Source: DATNNN01 sp035601815 (GTDB lineage: Bacteria > Pseudomonadota > Alphaproteobacteria > Rhizobiales > Xanthobacteraceae). From it: DNA of 13,927 bases. The stretch is from the NCBI GenBank assembly GCA_035601815.1, contig DATNNN010000136.1, positions 1 through 13,927 of the forward strand, given 5' to 3'. Shown here one piece after another: positions 7,015 through 13,675 of the stretch. A program made the position numbers and the translations under genes. Position 1 is the first letter of the stretch, and each line of letters opens with the position of its first letter. Under the pieces are notes generated by a model. That model did not search any database and was not told the origin of the DNA. It saw nothing but the letters and a program-made list of their open reading frames with translations.

Positions 7015-8031
7015 TTAGGGCATGGCAAAGCGCACCGTGGCGCCCGTGCCGCCGATCTCCACCGGCGCGAAGCCCTGCACCGCGAGCCCGCGCGCCCGGC
7101 AGGTGGCATGATCGCGGATCTCGAAGCGGCTGTTGCGCGTGCACAGCCGCTCGCCGCCGCCCCAGGAAACGGGCTTGCCGTTCTGCTCGATGGCGGCGCC
7201 CGCCGTATCCACCGCCTCGGCGAAGGAATAGGCGCGCGCGCCCGCGCGCCGCGGCAATTCCGGCCGCAGGCACGCGCCCGGCTCGATCCGCCACCAGCCG
7301 CGGGTGACGATGGCGCCGGGCTCCTCGACGCCGAGTGCCGCCATCACCGTGTGCGGCGTCTCGTTGCACCAGATGAGGCCCGCTTTCGCGCCGGCGCGCA
7401 CCGCGTCGATGAGGAGATCGAGAAACGCCGGCGAGCTTTGCATGTCGGGGCTGAGCCCGCGGTCGCGCAGGAACTGATTGAGCGCGGCCTCGGTGCGCGG
7501 GCCCGCGACGCCGTCGATGGGCTCACCGCCGTAGCCGGCGAGCATGAGGAGCCGCTGGATCGCGGCGCGGCGCGCCTGCTCCACGCCGTAGTCGGCGGGC
7601 TCGGCGATGCTCAGCAGGAGATTGCCCTCGCTCTCGCGCGGCTTCACCTCGGCGAACGGCTCGAGGCGCTCGCCCTGTTTAGTGCAGCGCCGTGCGCCGG
7701 CGACGAGGAAGTCCTGCTCGCCGACGCAGAGCTGCACCTCGGCGGGCGTCAGCGGCCGCACCGCGCCATAGATCGCGAGCGCCCGGGCGTGCAGGAACAG
7801 GCGCTCCGCGTCGGGCGTGCCGCGCAACACGTTTCGGCACTGGCCGGGATCGACGCGGAACCAGCCGCGGGTGGCGGCGACGCCTTTGCTTTCGACGCCG
7901 AGCGCCGTCTCCGCCACGAAGCTCGTGCGGTTGCAGATCTGCAGGTCGGCGAGGGCAGGCGCCCCGAGGGCGAGGAGGAAGACGCCGGCGAGAGCGGCGC
8001 GCCTAGCGCGTGATAAGCGTGCCGGCGCCAT
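7015..8031 (-). CDS. Exported protein with two DUF1036-like domains and a peptidoglycan-binding-like segment
   Basis: Protein of 338 aa with a signal peptide (about 1-28: basic RLSRARR, a hydrophobic core, cleavage near ALA-D), so it is probably periplasmic. Two similar domains are seen: about 28-145 and 217-335. Matching blocks are ICNRTSF / WCNETPH and TRGWFRVDPGQC / TRGWWRIEPGAC. Each copy has four cysteines: C33, C65, C102, C116 and C222, C254, C297, C311, with equal spacing for the first (32) and last (14) intervals. DUF1036 is my family call. The segment about 152-195 (QRLLMLAGY ... IDGVAGPRTEAALNQF) resembles a PG_binding_1 domain. Function is unknown; a periplasmic wall-associated role is inference. 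ATG 8031 lies inside the argB end (29-base overlap) and is the only start codon that keeps the signal peptide. Confidence 0.8.
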   Translation of the reverse strand: MAPARLSRARRAALAGVFLLALGAPALADLQICNRTSFVAETALGVESKGVAATRGWFRVDPGQCRNVLRGTPDAERLFLHARALAIYGAVRPLTPAEVQLCVGEQDFLVAGARRCTKQGERLEPFAEVKPRESEGNLLLSIAEPADYGVEQARRAAIQRLLMLAGYGGEPIDGVAGPRTEAALNQFLRDRGLSPDMQSSPAFLDLLIDAVRAGAKAGLIWCNETPHTVMAALGVEEPGAIVTRGWWRIEPGACLRPELPRRAGARAYSFAEAVDTAGAAIEQNGKPVSWGGGERLCTRNSRFEIRDHATCRARGLAVQGFAPVEIGGTGATVRFAMP

Positions 8032-8902
8032 GGTCGGTGAAGAGCTCGAGCAGCACCGCGTGGTGCACCTTGCCGTCGAGGATAACCACGCCCTCGACGC
8101 CCGCCTCGATCGCCTCGATGCAGGTTTCCACCTTGGGGATCATGCCGCCGGAGATGGTGCCGTCGGCGATGAGCTTGCGCGCGTCCTTGAGGCTAAGCTG
8201 CTTGATCAGCTTCTTCGACTTGTCGAGCACGCCCGGCACGTCGGTGAGGAGCAACAGGCGCTTGGCCTTGAGCGCACCGGCGATGGCGCCGGCGAAGGTG
8301 TCGGCGTTGACGTTGAAGGTGCCGCCCGCGATCCCGGCCGCCACCGGCGCCAGCACCGGGATCAGCTCGCGGCCGAGGATCTGCTCGAGCACGGTCATGT
8401 CGAGCTCCGCCGGCTCGCCGACGTAGCCGAGGTCCACCGCCTTCTCGATGTTGGAATCGGGATCGACCATCGTGCGCGTCACCTTTCGGGCGCGCACGAG
8501 ATTGCCGTCCTTGCCGGTGAGCCCGACGGCGCGGCCGCCGGCCTCGTTGACGAAGCCCACGATCTGCTGGTTGATCGAGCCCGCCAGCACCATCTCGACG
8601 ATCTCGACGGTGGCGGCGTCGGTGATGCGGAGCCCCCCGGCGAACTCCGATTTGATGCCGAGCTTCTTCAGCATGGCCGCGATCTGCGGCCCGCCGCCGT
8701 GCACCACCACCGGGTTCACGCCGGATTGCTCGAGCAGCACGATGTCACGGGCGAATGCGCGCGCCACGGTCTCGTCGCCCATGGCGTGGCCGCCGTACTT
8801 CACCACCACGATCGCCTCGTCGTAGTGCTGCATGTGCGGCAGCGCTTCGGACAGAATGCGCGCCTGCGCGTGGGCGTCGGCGGGGATGTCGGCTTTGGCC
8901 AT
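8003..8902 (-). CDS. argB: Acetylglutamate kinase
   Basis: Phosphorylates N-acetyl-L-glutamate with ATP, the second step of arginine synthesis, in the cytoplasm. Length 299 aa. Amino-acid-kinase motifs are clear: VVVKYGGHAM (32-41, with Lys35), VHGGGPQI (67-74), GLRITD (90-95), a TFNVNADTFAGAIA segment near 185-200 and SGGMIPKVETC near 220. The N-terminal extension before the first strand (residues about 10-27, ILSEALPHMQHY) matches the mobile helix of hexameric, arginine-inhibited enzymes such as that of Pseudomonas aeruginosa, so feedback inhibition by arginine is likely. ATG 8902 has GGGA about 10 bases upstream. The gene follows ysxC by 62 bases; its 3' end overlaps the next gene by 29 bases. 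Confidence 0.97.
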   Translation of the reverse strand: MAKADIPADAHAQARILSEALPHMQHYDEAIVVVKYGGHAMGDETVARAFARDIVLLEQSGVNPVVVHGGGPQIAAMLKKLGIKSEFAGGLRITDAATVEIVEMVLAGSINQQIVGFVNEAGGRAVGLTGKDGNLVRARKVTRTMVDPDSNIEKAVDLGYVGEPAELDMTVLEQILGRELIPVLAPVAAGIAGGTFNVNADTFAGAIAGALKAKRLLLLTDVPGVLDKSKKLIKQLSLKDARKLIADGTISGGMIPKVETCIEAIEAGVEGVVILDGKVHHAVLLELFTDHGAGTLITR

Positions 8903-8949
8903 GTGGCAGAATCCCAGAGTGGCGCGATCTTCTAGCCGATCGGGGGTCC

Positions 8950-8965
8950 AGCCTCAATCGAGGCT
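8950..8965 (-). other. Small hairpin just after the ysxC stop
   Basis: AGCCTC (8950-8955) and GAGGCT (8960-8965) pair around the four-base loop AATC. The stem touches the ysxC stop codon. There is no run of T after it, so it is not a canonical Rho-independent terminator; it may be a processing or stabilising stem between ysxC and argB, or chance. Confidence 0.35.
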
Positions 8966-9609
8966 CAGGAGGCGCGCCGCTCGGCCATGAGCCGGATGAT
9001 GGCGCCGCGCAGCTCCGGCAGGCCGGCGCCGGTCCGCGCCGAGGTCGCGAACACCGCCGGGAATGCGGCGGGCCGGCGTTTGATTGCGTCGGCGGTCGCC
9101 GCGATTCGCGCCTCGGCTTCGCCGGGCTTCAGCTGGTCGGCCTTGGTCAGAACGATCGCGTAGCTCGCCGCCGCGCCGTCGAGCGCGTCGAGCACCCCGG
9201 CGTCGTTGGCTTTCAGCCCGTGGCGGGCGTCGATCAACACATAGACGCGGGCGAGGTTGGCGCGGCCGAGGAGATAGTCACGGATGAGATCGGTCCACGC
9301 CTCGATCTTGTCGCGCGGGGCGCGGGCGAAGCCGTAGCCCGGGAGGTCCACCATCACGAGCCCGTTCGGCCCGGCGAAGAAGTTGACCTCGCGCGTGCGC
9401 CCCGGCGTGTCGGAGATGCGCGCGAGCGTCTTGCGGCTGGTGAGCGCGTTGATCAGGCTCGACTTGCCCACGTTGGAGCGGCCGGCGAAGGCGATCTCGA
9501 TGCCCTGCATCGGCGGCAGCGACACGGGGGAGCCGGCGCCGGCGACGAAGCGCCACTCGCCGGCGAACAGCTTGCGGCCGGTTTCGATTTCGTCGGGAGT
9601 GAGATCCAT
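8965..9609 (-). CDS. ysxC: Ribosome biogenesis GTP-binding protein YsxC/EngB (YihA)
   Basis: TRAFAC GTPase needed for late assembly of the large ribosomal subunit. Length 214 aa from ATG 9609. The GTPase motifs are complete: G1 GRSNVGKSS (43-51), G2 within DTPGRT (67-72), G3 DLPG (88-91), G4 TKAD (155-158) and a G5-like TSAR near 194-197. The block DLPGYGFA is typical of EngB. I prefer ATG 9609 over ATG 9621 and 9642 because both upstream starts lie inside the palindromic repeat at 9620-9642, and MDLTPDEIETGRKLFAGEW is what the family looks like. No strong ribosome binding site precedes any of them. It lies between yidC (97 bases upstream, across the repeat pair) and argB. Confidence 0.95.
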   Translation of the reverse strand: MDLTPDEIETGRKLFAGEWRFVAGAGSPVSLPPMQGIEIAFAGRSNVGKSSLINALTSRKTLARISDTPGRTREVNFFAGPNGLVMVDLPGYGFARAPRDKIEAWTDLIRDYLLGRANLARVYVLIDARHGLKANDAGVLDALDGAAASYAIVLTKADQLKPGEAEARIAATADAIKRRPAAFPAVFATSARTGAGLPELRGAIIRLMAERRAS

Positions 9610-9619
9610 CACGGTTGTC

Positions 9620-9642
9620 ATGCCCGGGCTTGGCCCGGGCAT
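9620..9642. repeat. Palindromic intergenic repeat, copy B
   Basis: Perfect 9-base arms ATGCCCGGG (9620-9628) and CCCGGGCAT (9634-9642) around loop CTTGG. The tail CCCGATTTCAGGGG resembles CCCGATTGACGGGG after copy A, so the two share orientation and ancestry although the arms differ by compensated changes. It is located between yidC and ysxC. Confidence 0.85.
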
Positions 9643-9675
9643 CCCGATTTCAGGGGCGCTGCCATCCTAAGCGAG

Positions 9676-9698
9676 ATGGCCGGGACAAGCCCGGCCAT
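9676..9698. repeat. Palindromic intergenic repeat, copy C, inverted relative to A and B
   Basis: Perfect 9-base arms ATGGCCGGG (9676-9684) and CCCGGCCAT (9690-9698) around loop ACAAG. It matches copy A in reverse complement over 23 bases. Together with copy B, 33 bases away, it makes a head-to-head pair filling the yidC-ysxC gap (9610-9706). On RNA this would give two adjacent hairpins that could terminate, pause or protect the transcript. Confidence 0.85.
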
Positions 9699-9706
9699 GA
9701 CGGAAG

Positions 9707-11554
9707 TTAGCTGGGCGGCGTCGCGGCCGGCGGTTTGTTGCGCTTGAACAGCGCGGCGACGTTGTCGATGAGCTCGATCTTGGCGCCGTGCTTCTTCATG
9801 ATCACGCTCTGCTGCAGCACCGACAGCGTGTTGTTCCATGCCCAGTAGATCACGAGGCCGGCGGAGAACGACGCCAGCATGAAGGTGAACACCACCGGCA
9901 TCCAGTCGAAGATCATCTTCTGCGTCGGGTCCGGCGGCGGCGGGTTGAGCTTCATCTGCGCAAACATGGTGACGCCCATGATCAGCGGCCAGATGCCGAT
10001 GTGCAGGAACGGCCCGATCACCGGGATGACCGTGGGGTCGAAGGGGAGCATCCCGAACAGGTTGAAGAGGTTGGTGGGGTCCGGCGCCGACAGGTCCTTG
10101 ATCCAGCCGTAGAACGGCGCGTGGCGCATCTCGATGGTGACGAACAGCACCTTGTAGAGGGCGAAGAAAACCGGAATCTGCACCACGATCGGCAGGCAGC
10201 CGGTCAGCGGATTGATCTTCTCCTGCTTGTAGAGCTCCATCATCGCTTGCTGCTGCTTCACCTTGTCCTCGGGGAAGCGCTTGCGGATTTCCTCCATCTT
10301 CGGCTGCACCGACTTCATCTTCGCCATGGAGGCGTAGGACTTGTTGGCGAGCGGGAAGAACACGACCTTGATCAGCACCGTCACGATGAGGATCGCGATG
10401 CCGAAGTTGCCGACCAGGCGATAGATGTAGTCGAGCACCTGAAACATCGGCTTGGTGATGAAGTAGAACCAGCCCCAGTCGATCAGGAGATCGAAGCGGG
10501 GGATGTTGAGCTCCTTCTCATAGCGATCGATGAGCGCCACTTCCTTGGCGCCGGCAAACAGCCGGTGCTGGACGGCGAGCTTGCCGCCCGGTGCGAGCGT
10601 CGTCGGATCTGCGGTGAAATCGCTCTGGTAGGTCTTGAGCGTGCCCACCGCGCCGGCGGAGAAGCGGGCGGTAATGCTCTGCGCCGGGTCCGGCACCAGC
10701 ACCGCGCTCCAGTACTTGTCGGTGATCCCGAGCCAGCCGCCCTTGGCTTTGAAGGTCTGCGCCGGCTTGCCCTCGACGTCGCCGTACTTGATCTCGTGCA
10801 GCTTGCCCTCGAGCACGCCGATCAGGCCTTCGTGGGAGATGTAGTAGCCCTCGATTTTCGGTGTGCCGTGGCGGGAGACGAGGCCATAATTATAGAGCGT
10901 CACCGGCTGGCTGCCCGTGTTCTCCACTTCATCGGTCACGGTGAACATGAAATCGCGGTCGATCGCCAGCGCCCGGCGAAACTTGAGCCCCGCCCCGTTG
11001 TCGTAGGTGAGCGTGACCGGCTGCTCGGGCGTGAGCGGGCCGGAGCGGTCCGCAGTCCACAGCGAGTCGGGGCCGGGAAGGTTGGTGTTGGCCCCCGCCG
11101 CGCCCACCCAACCGAACTCAACGTAGAACGGCTCCGGCGCGCCCGACGGCGAGAGCAGGATGATGTTCTGGCTGTTGGGGTCGACGCTGACCCGGTAGTT
11201 CAGAAGTGCCAGATCGTCGATGCGCCCGCCCTTTAGTGCCACCGAGCCCGTGACCCGCGGCGTCGTCACCGGCGTGCGGGGGAGTTGCTTGAGCGCTTCG
11301 TCGCGGCTGAGGCCGCCCGGGCGGCCGGCCGGCTGCGGCGCCGCGCCCGGCACCGGAACGGCGGCGGGCGGCTGGCCCGGCTGCGGCGTGGTCGAACCCG
11401 GCTGTTGCGGCGGGACCTGCTGCTGCTGTTGCTGCTGCTGCTTCTGCGCCTCGCGCTGCTTGTCGAGCTGCGGCATGCCGACGAAGTACTGCCAGCCGAC
11501 CAGCACGATCACCGACAGCACGATGGCGAGGATGGTATTGCGATGGTTATCCAT
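9707..11554 (-). CDS. yidC: Membrane protein insertase YidC
   Basis: Inserts and folds inner-membrane proteins, alone or with SecYEG. Length 615 aa, with the gram-negative layout: TM1 (about 7-26), a low-complexity linker rich in Gln and Pro (about 36-80, eight consecutive Gln at 39-46), a periplasmic beta-sandwich domain (about 98-350), then the conserved 60KD_IMP core (about 360-590). The core contains ILIVTVLIKVVFFPL, where Lys396 occupies the place of the groove Arg366 of E. coli, then the cytoplasmic coiled region SMAKMKSVQPKMEEIRKRF and hydrophobic helices near 453-473, 515-535 and 552-575. A Lys/Arg-containing tail follows. ATG 11554 is chosen for the GGAAGG at 11560-11565 and the standard N-terminus. 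The start overlaps the rnpA end by 8 bases. No yidD lies between rnpA and yidC. Confidence 0.97.
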   Translation of the reverse strand: MDNHRNTILAIVLSVIVLVGWQYFVGMPQLDKQREAQKQQQQQQQQVPPQQPGSTTPQPGQPPAAVPVPGAAPQPAGRPGGLSRDEALKQLPRTPVTTPRVTGSVALKGGRIDDLALLNYRVSVDPNSQNIILLSPSGAPEPFYVEFGWVGAAGANTNLPGPDSLWTADRSGPLTPEQPVTLTYDNGAGLKFRRALAIDRDFMFTVTDEVENTGSQPVTLYNYGLVSRHGTPKIEGYYISHEGLIGVLEGKLHEIKYGDVEGKPAQTFKAKGGWLGITDKYWSAVLVPDPAQSITARFSAGAVGTLKTYQSDFTADPTTLAPGGKLAVQHRLFAGAKEVALIDRYEKELNIPRFDLLIDWGWFYFITKPMFQVLDYIYRLVGNFGIAILIVTVLIKVVFFPLANKSYASMAKMKSVQPKMEEIRKRFPEDKVKQQQAMMELYKQEKINPLTGCLPIVVQIPVFFALYKVLFVTIEMRHAPFYGWIKDLSAPDPTNLFNLFGMLPFDPTVIPVIGPFLHIGIWPLIMGVTMFAQMKLNPPPPDPTQKMIFDWMPVVFTFMLASFSAGLVIYWAWNNTLSVLQQSVIMKKHGAKIELIDNVAALFKRNKPPAATPPS

Positions 11555-11894
11555 CGCGGCCTTCCGTTTGCGCGCGGTGCAGCCGGCCGAGCGCCCGTTC
11601 GAGCTCCTGCACCAGCAGAGCATAGGGGGCGGCGAGCGCCGCCCGGCGAGCGATCAGCACGTAGTCGTAGCCCTCATGGCCGAGACGCGGCACGACGTCG
11701 CGCGCGGCCTGGCGCAGCCGCCGGCGGATGCGGTTCCGCTCCACGGCGTTGCCGGTCTTCTTGGTGACGGTATAGCCGATGCGGACGGCACCGCGGTCGC
11801 GGCGGTCGCGCGCCTGCGTCAGGAAGGCGCTGCCCGGCGCGCGCGTTGCCCCGGCCGCCGCGAGAAAATCCGCGCGTCGTGTCAATCGATCCAT
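11547..11894 (-). CDS. rnpA: Ribonuclease P protein component
   Basis: Protein subunit of RNase P, which assists the RNA subunit in trimming the 5' leader of tRNA precursors. Length 115 aa from ATG 11894. It shows the N-terminal LTRRADF and the signature RNR region KKTGNAVERNRIRRRLRQA, followed by D-V-V-P and YDYVLIARR. ATG 11903, three codons upstream (MVSMDRL), is an equally possible start; neither has a clear ribosome binding site, and a GC-rich hairpin lies directly before 11903. The gene sits between rpmH and yidC in the usual order, overlapping yidC by 8 bases, which suggests coupling. Confidence 0.93.
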   Translation of the reverse strand: MDRLTRRADFLAAAGATRAPGSAFLTQARDRRDRGAVRIGYTVTKKTGNAVERNRIRRRLRQAARDVVPRLGHEGYDYVLIARRAALAAPYALLVQELERALGRLHRAQTEGRDG

Positions 11895-11903
11895 GGATAC
11901 CAT

Positions 11904-11920
11904 GCGCCCGGCCCGGGCGC
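11904..11920 (-). other. GC-only hairpin filling the rpmH-rnpA gap
   Basis: A perfect 17-base inverted repeat of only G and C: arms GCGCCCG and CGGGCGC around a three-base loop. It occupies almost all of the 20 bases between the rpmH stop and ATG 11903 and has no T tract. It could limit rnpA translation relative to rpmH or serve as a processing site; the role is inference. Confidence 0.5.
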
Positions 11921-11923
11921 TTC

Positions 11924-12058
11924 TCACGCCGACAGACGCGAGCGGCCGCGCGCGCGTCGGGCGGCGATGACCCTGCGGCCGCCCGTTGTCGCCATGCGCG
12001 CACGGAAGCCGTGCCGGCGTTTGCGGACGAGCTTGCTCGGCTGATAGGTGCGTTTCAC
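11924..12058 (-). CDS. rpmH: 50S ribosomal protein L34
   Basis: Small basic large-subunit protein, 44 aa, the standard length. The sequence begins KRTYQPSKLVRKRRHGFRAR after the start residue and ends GRSRLSA, a classic L34. The start is GTG at 12056-12058; an upstream in-frame TTG at 12133 is part of the promoter -35 box and would add an unrelated 25-residue extension. No clear Shine-Dalgarno sequence precedes the GTG. It is the first gene of the long minus-strand block, driven by the promoter at 12105-12133. Confidence 0.97.
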   Translation of the reverse strand: MKRTYQPSKLVRKRRHGFRARMATTGGRRVIAARRARGRSRLSA

Positions 12059-12104
12059 CAAGGGAGCGCCGTTCTGCTGATTAACGTGAAGGGGATTGGC
12101 GCGC

Positions 12105-12133
12105 ATATAGGAGGCGCTCGCCAGTGAAGTCAA
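12105..12133 (-). promoter_or_regulatory. Strong sigma-70 type promoter of the rpmH-rnpA-yidC block
   Basis: On the minus strand, TTGACT (12128-12133) and CTATAT (12105-12110) are separated by exactly 17 bases. This fits the alphaproteobacterial housekeeping consensus very well. Transcription would start near 12097-12099, giving a leader of about 40 bases before the rpmH GTG. No comparably good promoter is seen inside the downstream gene block. Confidence 0.8.
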
Positions 12134-12237
12134 TGCGAGGAACCTCGGGGCCGTGGCGCGCGTTTCTGCCGGTCCGCGGCGGATAGCGGTGTATATTGCC
12201 GCCGACGCCTTCCGCAGCCGCGATTGATCCTCCTGCC

Positions 12238-13650
12238 ATGGCCGAACAGCTCACCCCTGATCTGTGCGTGATCGGCGCCGGCACCGGCGGCCTCGCCGTC
12301 GCGGCCGGCGCCGCGCTCGTCGGCGTTTCGGTGGTGCTGGTGGAACGCGGCCGCTTCGGCGGCGGCCATGCCCGCGATGTGGCCTCCAAGGCCCTGATCG
12401 CCGCCGCCATGCGCGCCGAGACCGCGCGCCGCGCCGCCCGCTTCGGCGTCGATGCCGAGCCCGCGATCGATTTCGCCCGCGTGCGGGCGCATGTGGAGGC
12501 GGCCGTCGCTAGCGCGGCGCTCAATCATTCCGAGGCGCGGATCGCGGCACTCGGCGTCAAGATCGTGCGCGGCGAGGCCCGCTTCGCCGACGCCGATACG
12601 CTGCTCGCGGGCGAGAACGAAATCCGCGCCGCGCGCTTCGTCATCGCCACCGGCTCGTTGCCGGCGATCCCCGCCATCGCTGGGCTCGGCCAACTGCCGT
12701 ACCTCACCACCGATACCGCGCTCGACCTGAAGAAGTTGCCGCGGCACCTCATCGTGCTCGGCGCCGGCTCGAGCGGCGTCGAGCTCGCCCAGGTTTTTCG
12801 CCGTCTCGGCGCCGCGGTGACGGTGCTGGAGTCGGTGACGCCGCTCGCCGAGCATGACAGCGAATGCGCCGGCGTGGTGCTGGACGCGCTCGCCCGCGAG
12901 GACATCGCGCTGGTCACCGGCGATCCGCGCCGCGTCGAGCGCGCGCGCAAGAACGTGCGCCTGGTCTTCGCCGCCGCCGGCGGCGAGGACACGGTGGAGG
13001 GCTCGCATCTTCTCATCGCCACCGGGCGGCGGCCGAACGTGGAGGATCTCAACCTCGAAGCCGCCGGCATCGTCTTCGACCAGCGCGGCATCCACGTCGG
13101 CCGCGATCTCGTCACCACCAACAAGCGCGTCTATGCGGTGGGCGACGTTACCGGCGCGCCGCAATACGCCCAGGTCGCGACGTTCCACGCGACGATGCTC
13201 CTGCGCAAGCTTCTGTTCCGCCGGCCGATCGACGTGAACGTGGAGGCGGTGCCGCGCGTCACCTTCACCGATCCCGAGCTCGCCCACGTCGGCCTCGCCG
13301 AAGCCGAGGCGCGGCTTCGCCACGGCGGCGTCCGCGTCTTGCGCTGGCCCTATGCCGAGAATGACCGCGCCCGGGCCGAGCAGGCGACCGAGGGCATGAT
13401 CAAGCTCGTGACGACCGGTGGCGGACGCGTGGTCGGCGCCAGCATCGTCGGTGAGCGCGCCGGCGAGCTCATCGCCTTCTTCTCGCTCGCCATCAACAAG
13501 CGCCTGCGTACCGGAGAACTGGCAGGGCTCCGGCCGGCGGCCATGTCCTATGCCGAGGTGATCCAGCGCGTCGCCGCCGGCTCGTTCCTGCGGCGTTTGA
13601 CGAACCCTTGGGTGCGGCGCATCATTCGGCTCCTTCGCGCGAGACGCTGA
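12238..13650 (+). CDS. FAD/NAD(P)-dependent oxidoreductase, dihydrolipoamide dehydrogenase/mercuric reductase family, lacking the redox cysteine pair
   Basis: Protein of 470 aa with the full class I pyridine-nucleotide disulfide oxidoreductase fold. The FAD site is CVIGAGTGGLAV (10-21). The NAD(P) site is LIVLGAGSSGVELAQ (171-185), preceded by FVIATGSLP (134-142). The second FAD block is YAVGDVTGAPQ (299-309). The dimerisation domain is about 335-450. The usual G-G-x-C-x4-C-x-P-S-K-A segment reads GGGHARDVASKAL (41-53), so both redox cysteines are gone; the only cysteines are C10 and C210. The C-terminus is basic (RRIIRLLRARR). It is probably an NAD(P)H-FAD enzyme that is not a disulfide reductase; the substrate is unknown. 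ATG 12238 is chosen because the FAD motif follows at once. A -10-like TATATT lies at 12192-12197 without a convincing -35. Confidence 0.88.
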   Translation: MAEQLTPDLCVIGAGTGGLAVAAGAALVGVSVVLVERGRFGGGHARDVASKALIAAAMRAETARRAARFGVDAEPAIDFARVRAHVEAAVASAALNHSEARIAALGVKIVRGEARFADADTLLAGENEIRAARFVIATGSLPAIPAIAGLGQLPYLTTDTALDLKKLPRHLIVLGAGSSGVELAQVFRRLGAAVTVLESVTPLAEHDSECAGVVLDALAREDIALVTGDPRRVERARKNVRLVFAAAGGEDTVEGSHLLIATGRRPNVEDLNLEAAGIVFDQRGIHVGRDLVTTNKRVYAVGDVTGAPQYAQVATFHATMLLRKLLFRRPIDVNVEAVPRVTFTDPELAHVGLAEAEARLRHGGVRVLRWPYAENDRARAEQATEGMIKLVTTGGGRVVGASIVGERAGELIAFFSLAINKRLRTGELAGLRPAAMSYAEVIQRVAAGSFLRRLTNPWVRRIIRLLRARR

Positions 13651-13675
13651 ATCTCCAGTGAAATCGGCAAGCGCC

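Noticed and set aside
8950..8965. Rho-independent terminator after ysxC
   Set aside because: The stem has 6 pairs but no T tract follows on the minus strand, and argB continues the block 62 bases from the ysxC stop.
9610..9642. N-terminal extension of YsxC by up to 11 residues
   Set aside because: The extra codons fall mostly within the palindromic repeat and encode a non-conserved peptide, so the later ATG at 9609 is preferred.
9619..9700. Insertion sequence or integrated element between yidC and ysxC
   Set aside because: The inverted palindromes are only 33 bases apart with no transposase and no target-site duplication that I can see. A short non-coding repeat family explains them better.
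9788..11236. Open frame of 482 codons on the plus strand opposite yidC
   Set aside because: It is an antisense shadow of yidC, rich in His, Arg, Glu and Leu with no family motif. Similar shadows lie opposite rmuC, argB and the DUF1036-type gene.
11547..12133. Chromosome replication origin near rpmH-rnpA-yidC
   Set aside because: In many bacteria this cluster sits beside dnaA and oriC, but no dnaA gene, DnaA-box cluster or AT-rich unwinding region is visible here, and the link is often broken in alphaproteobacteria.
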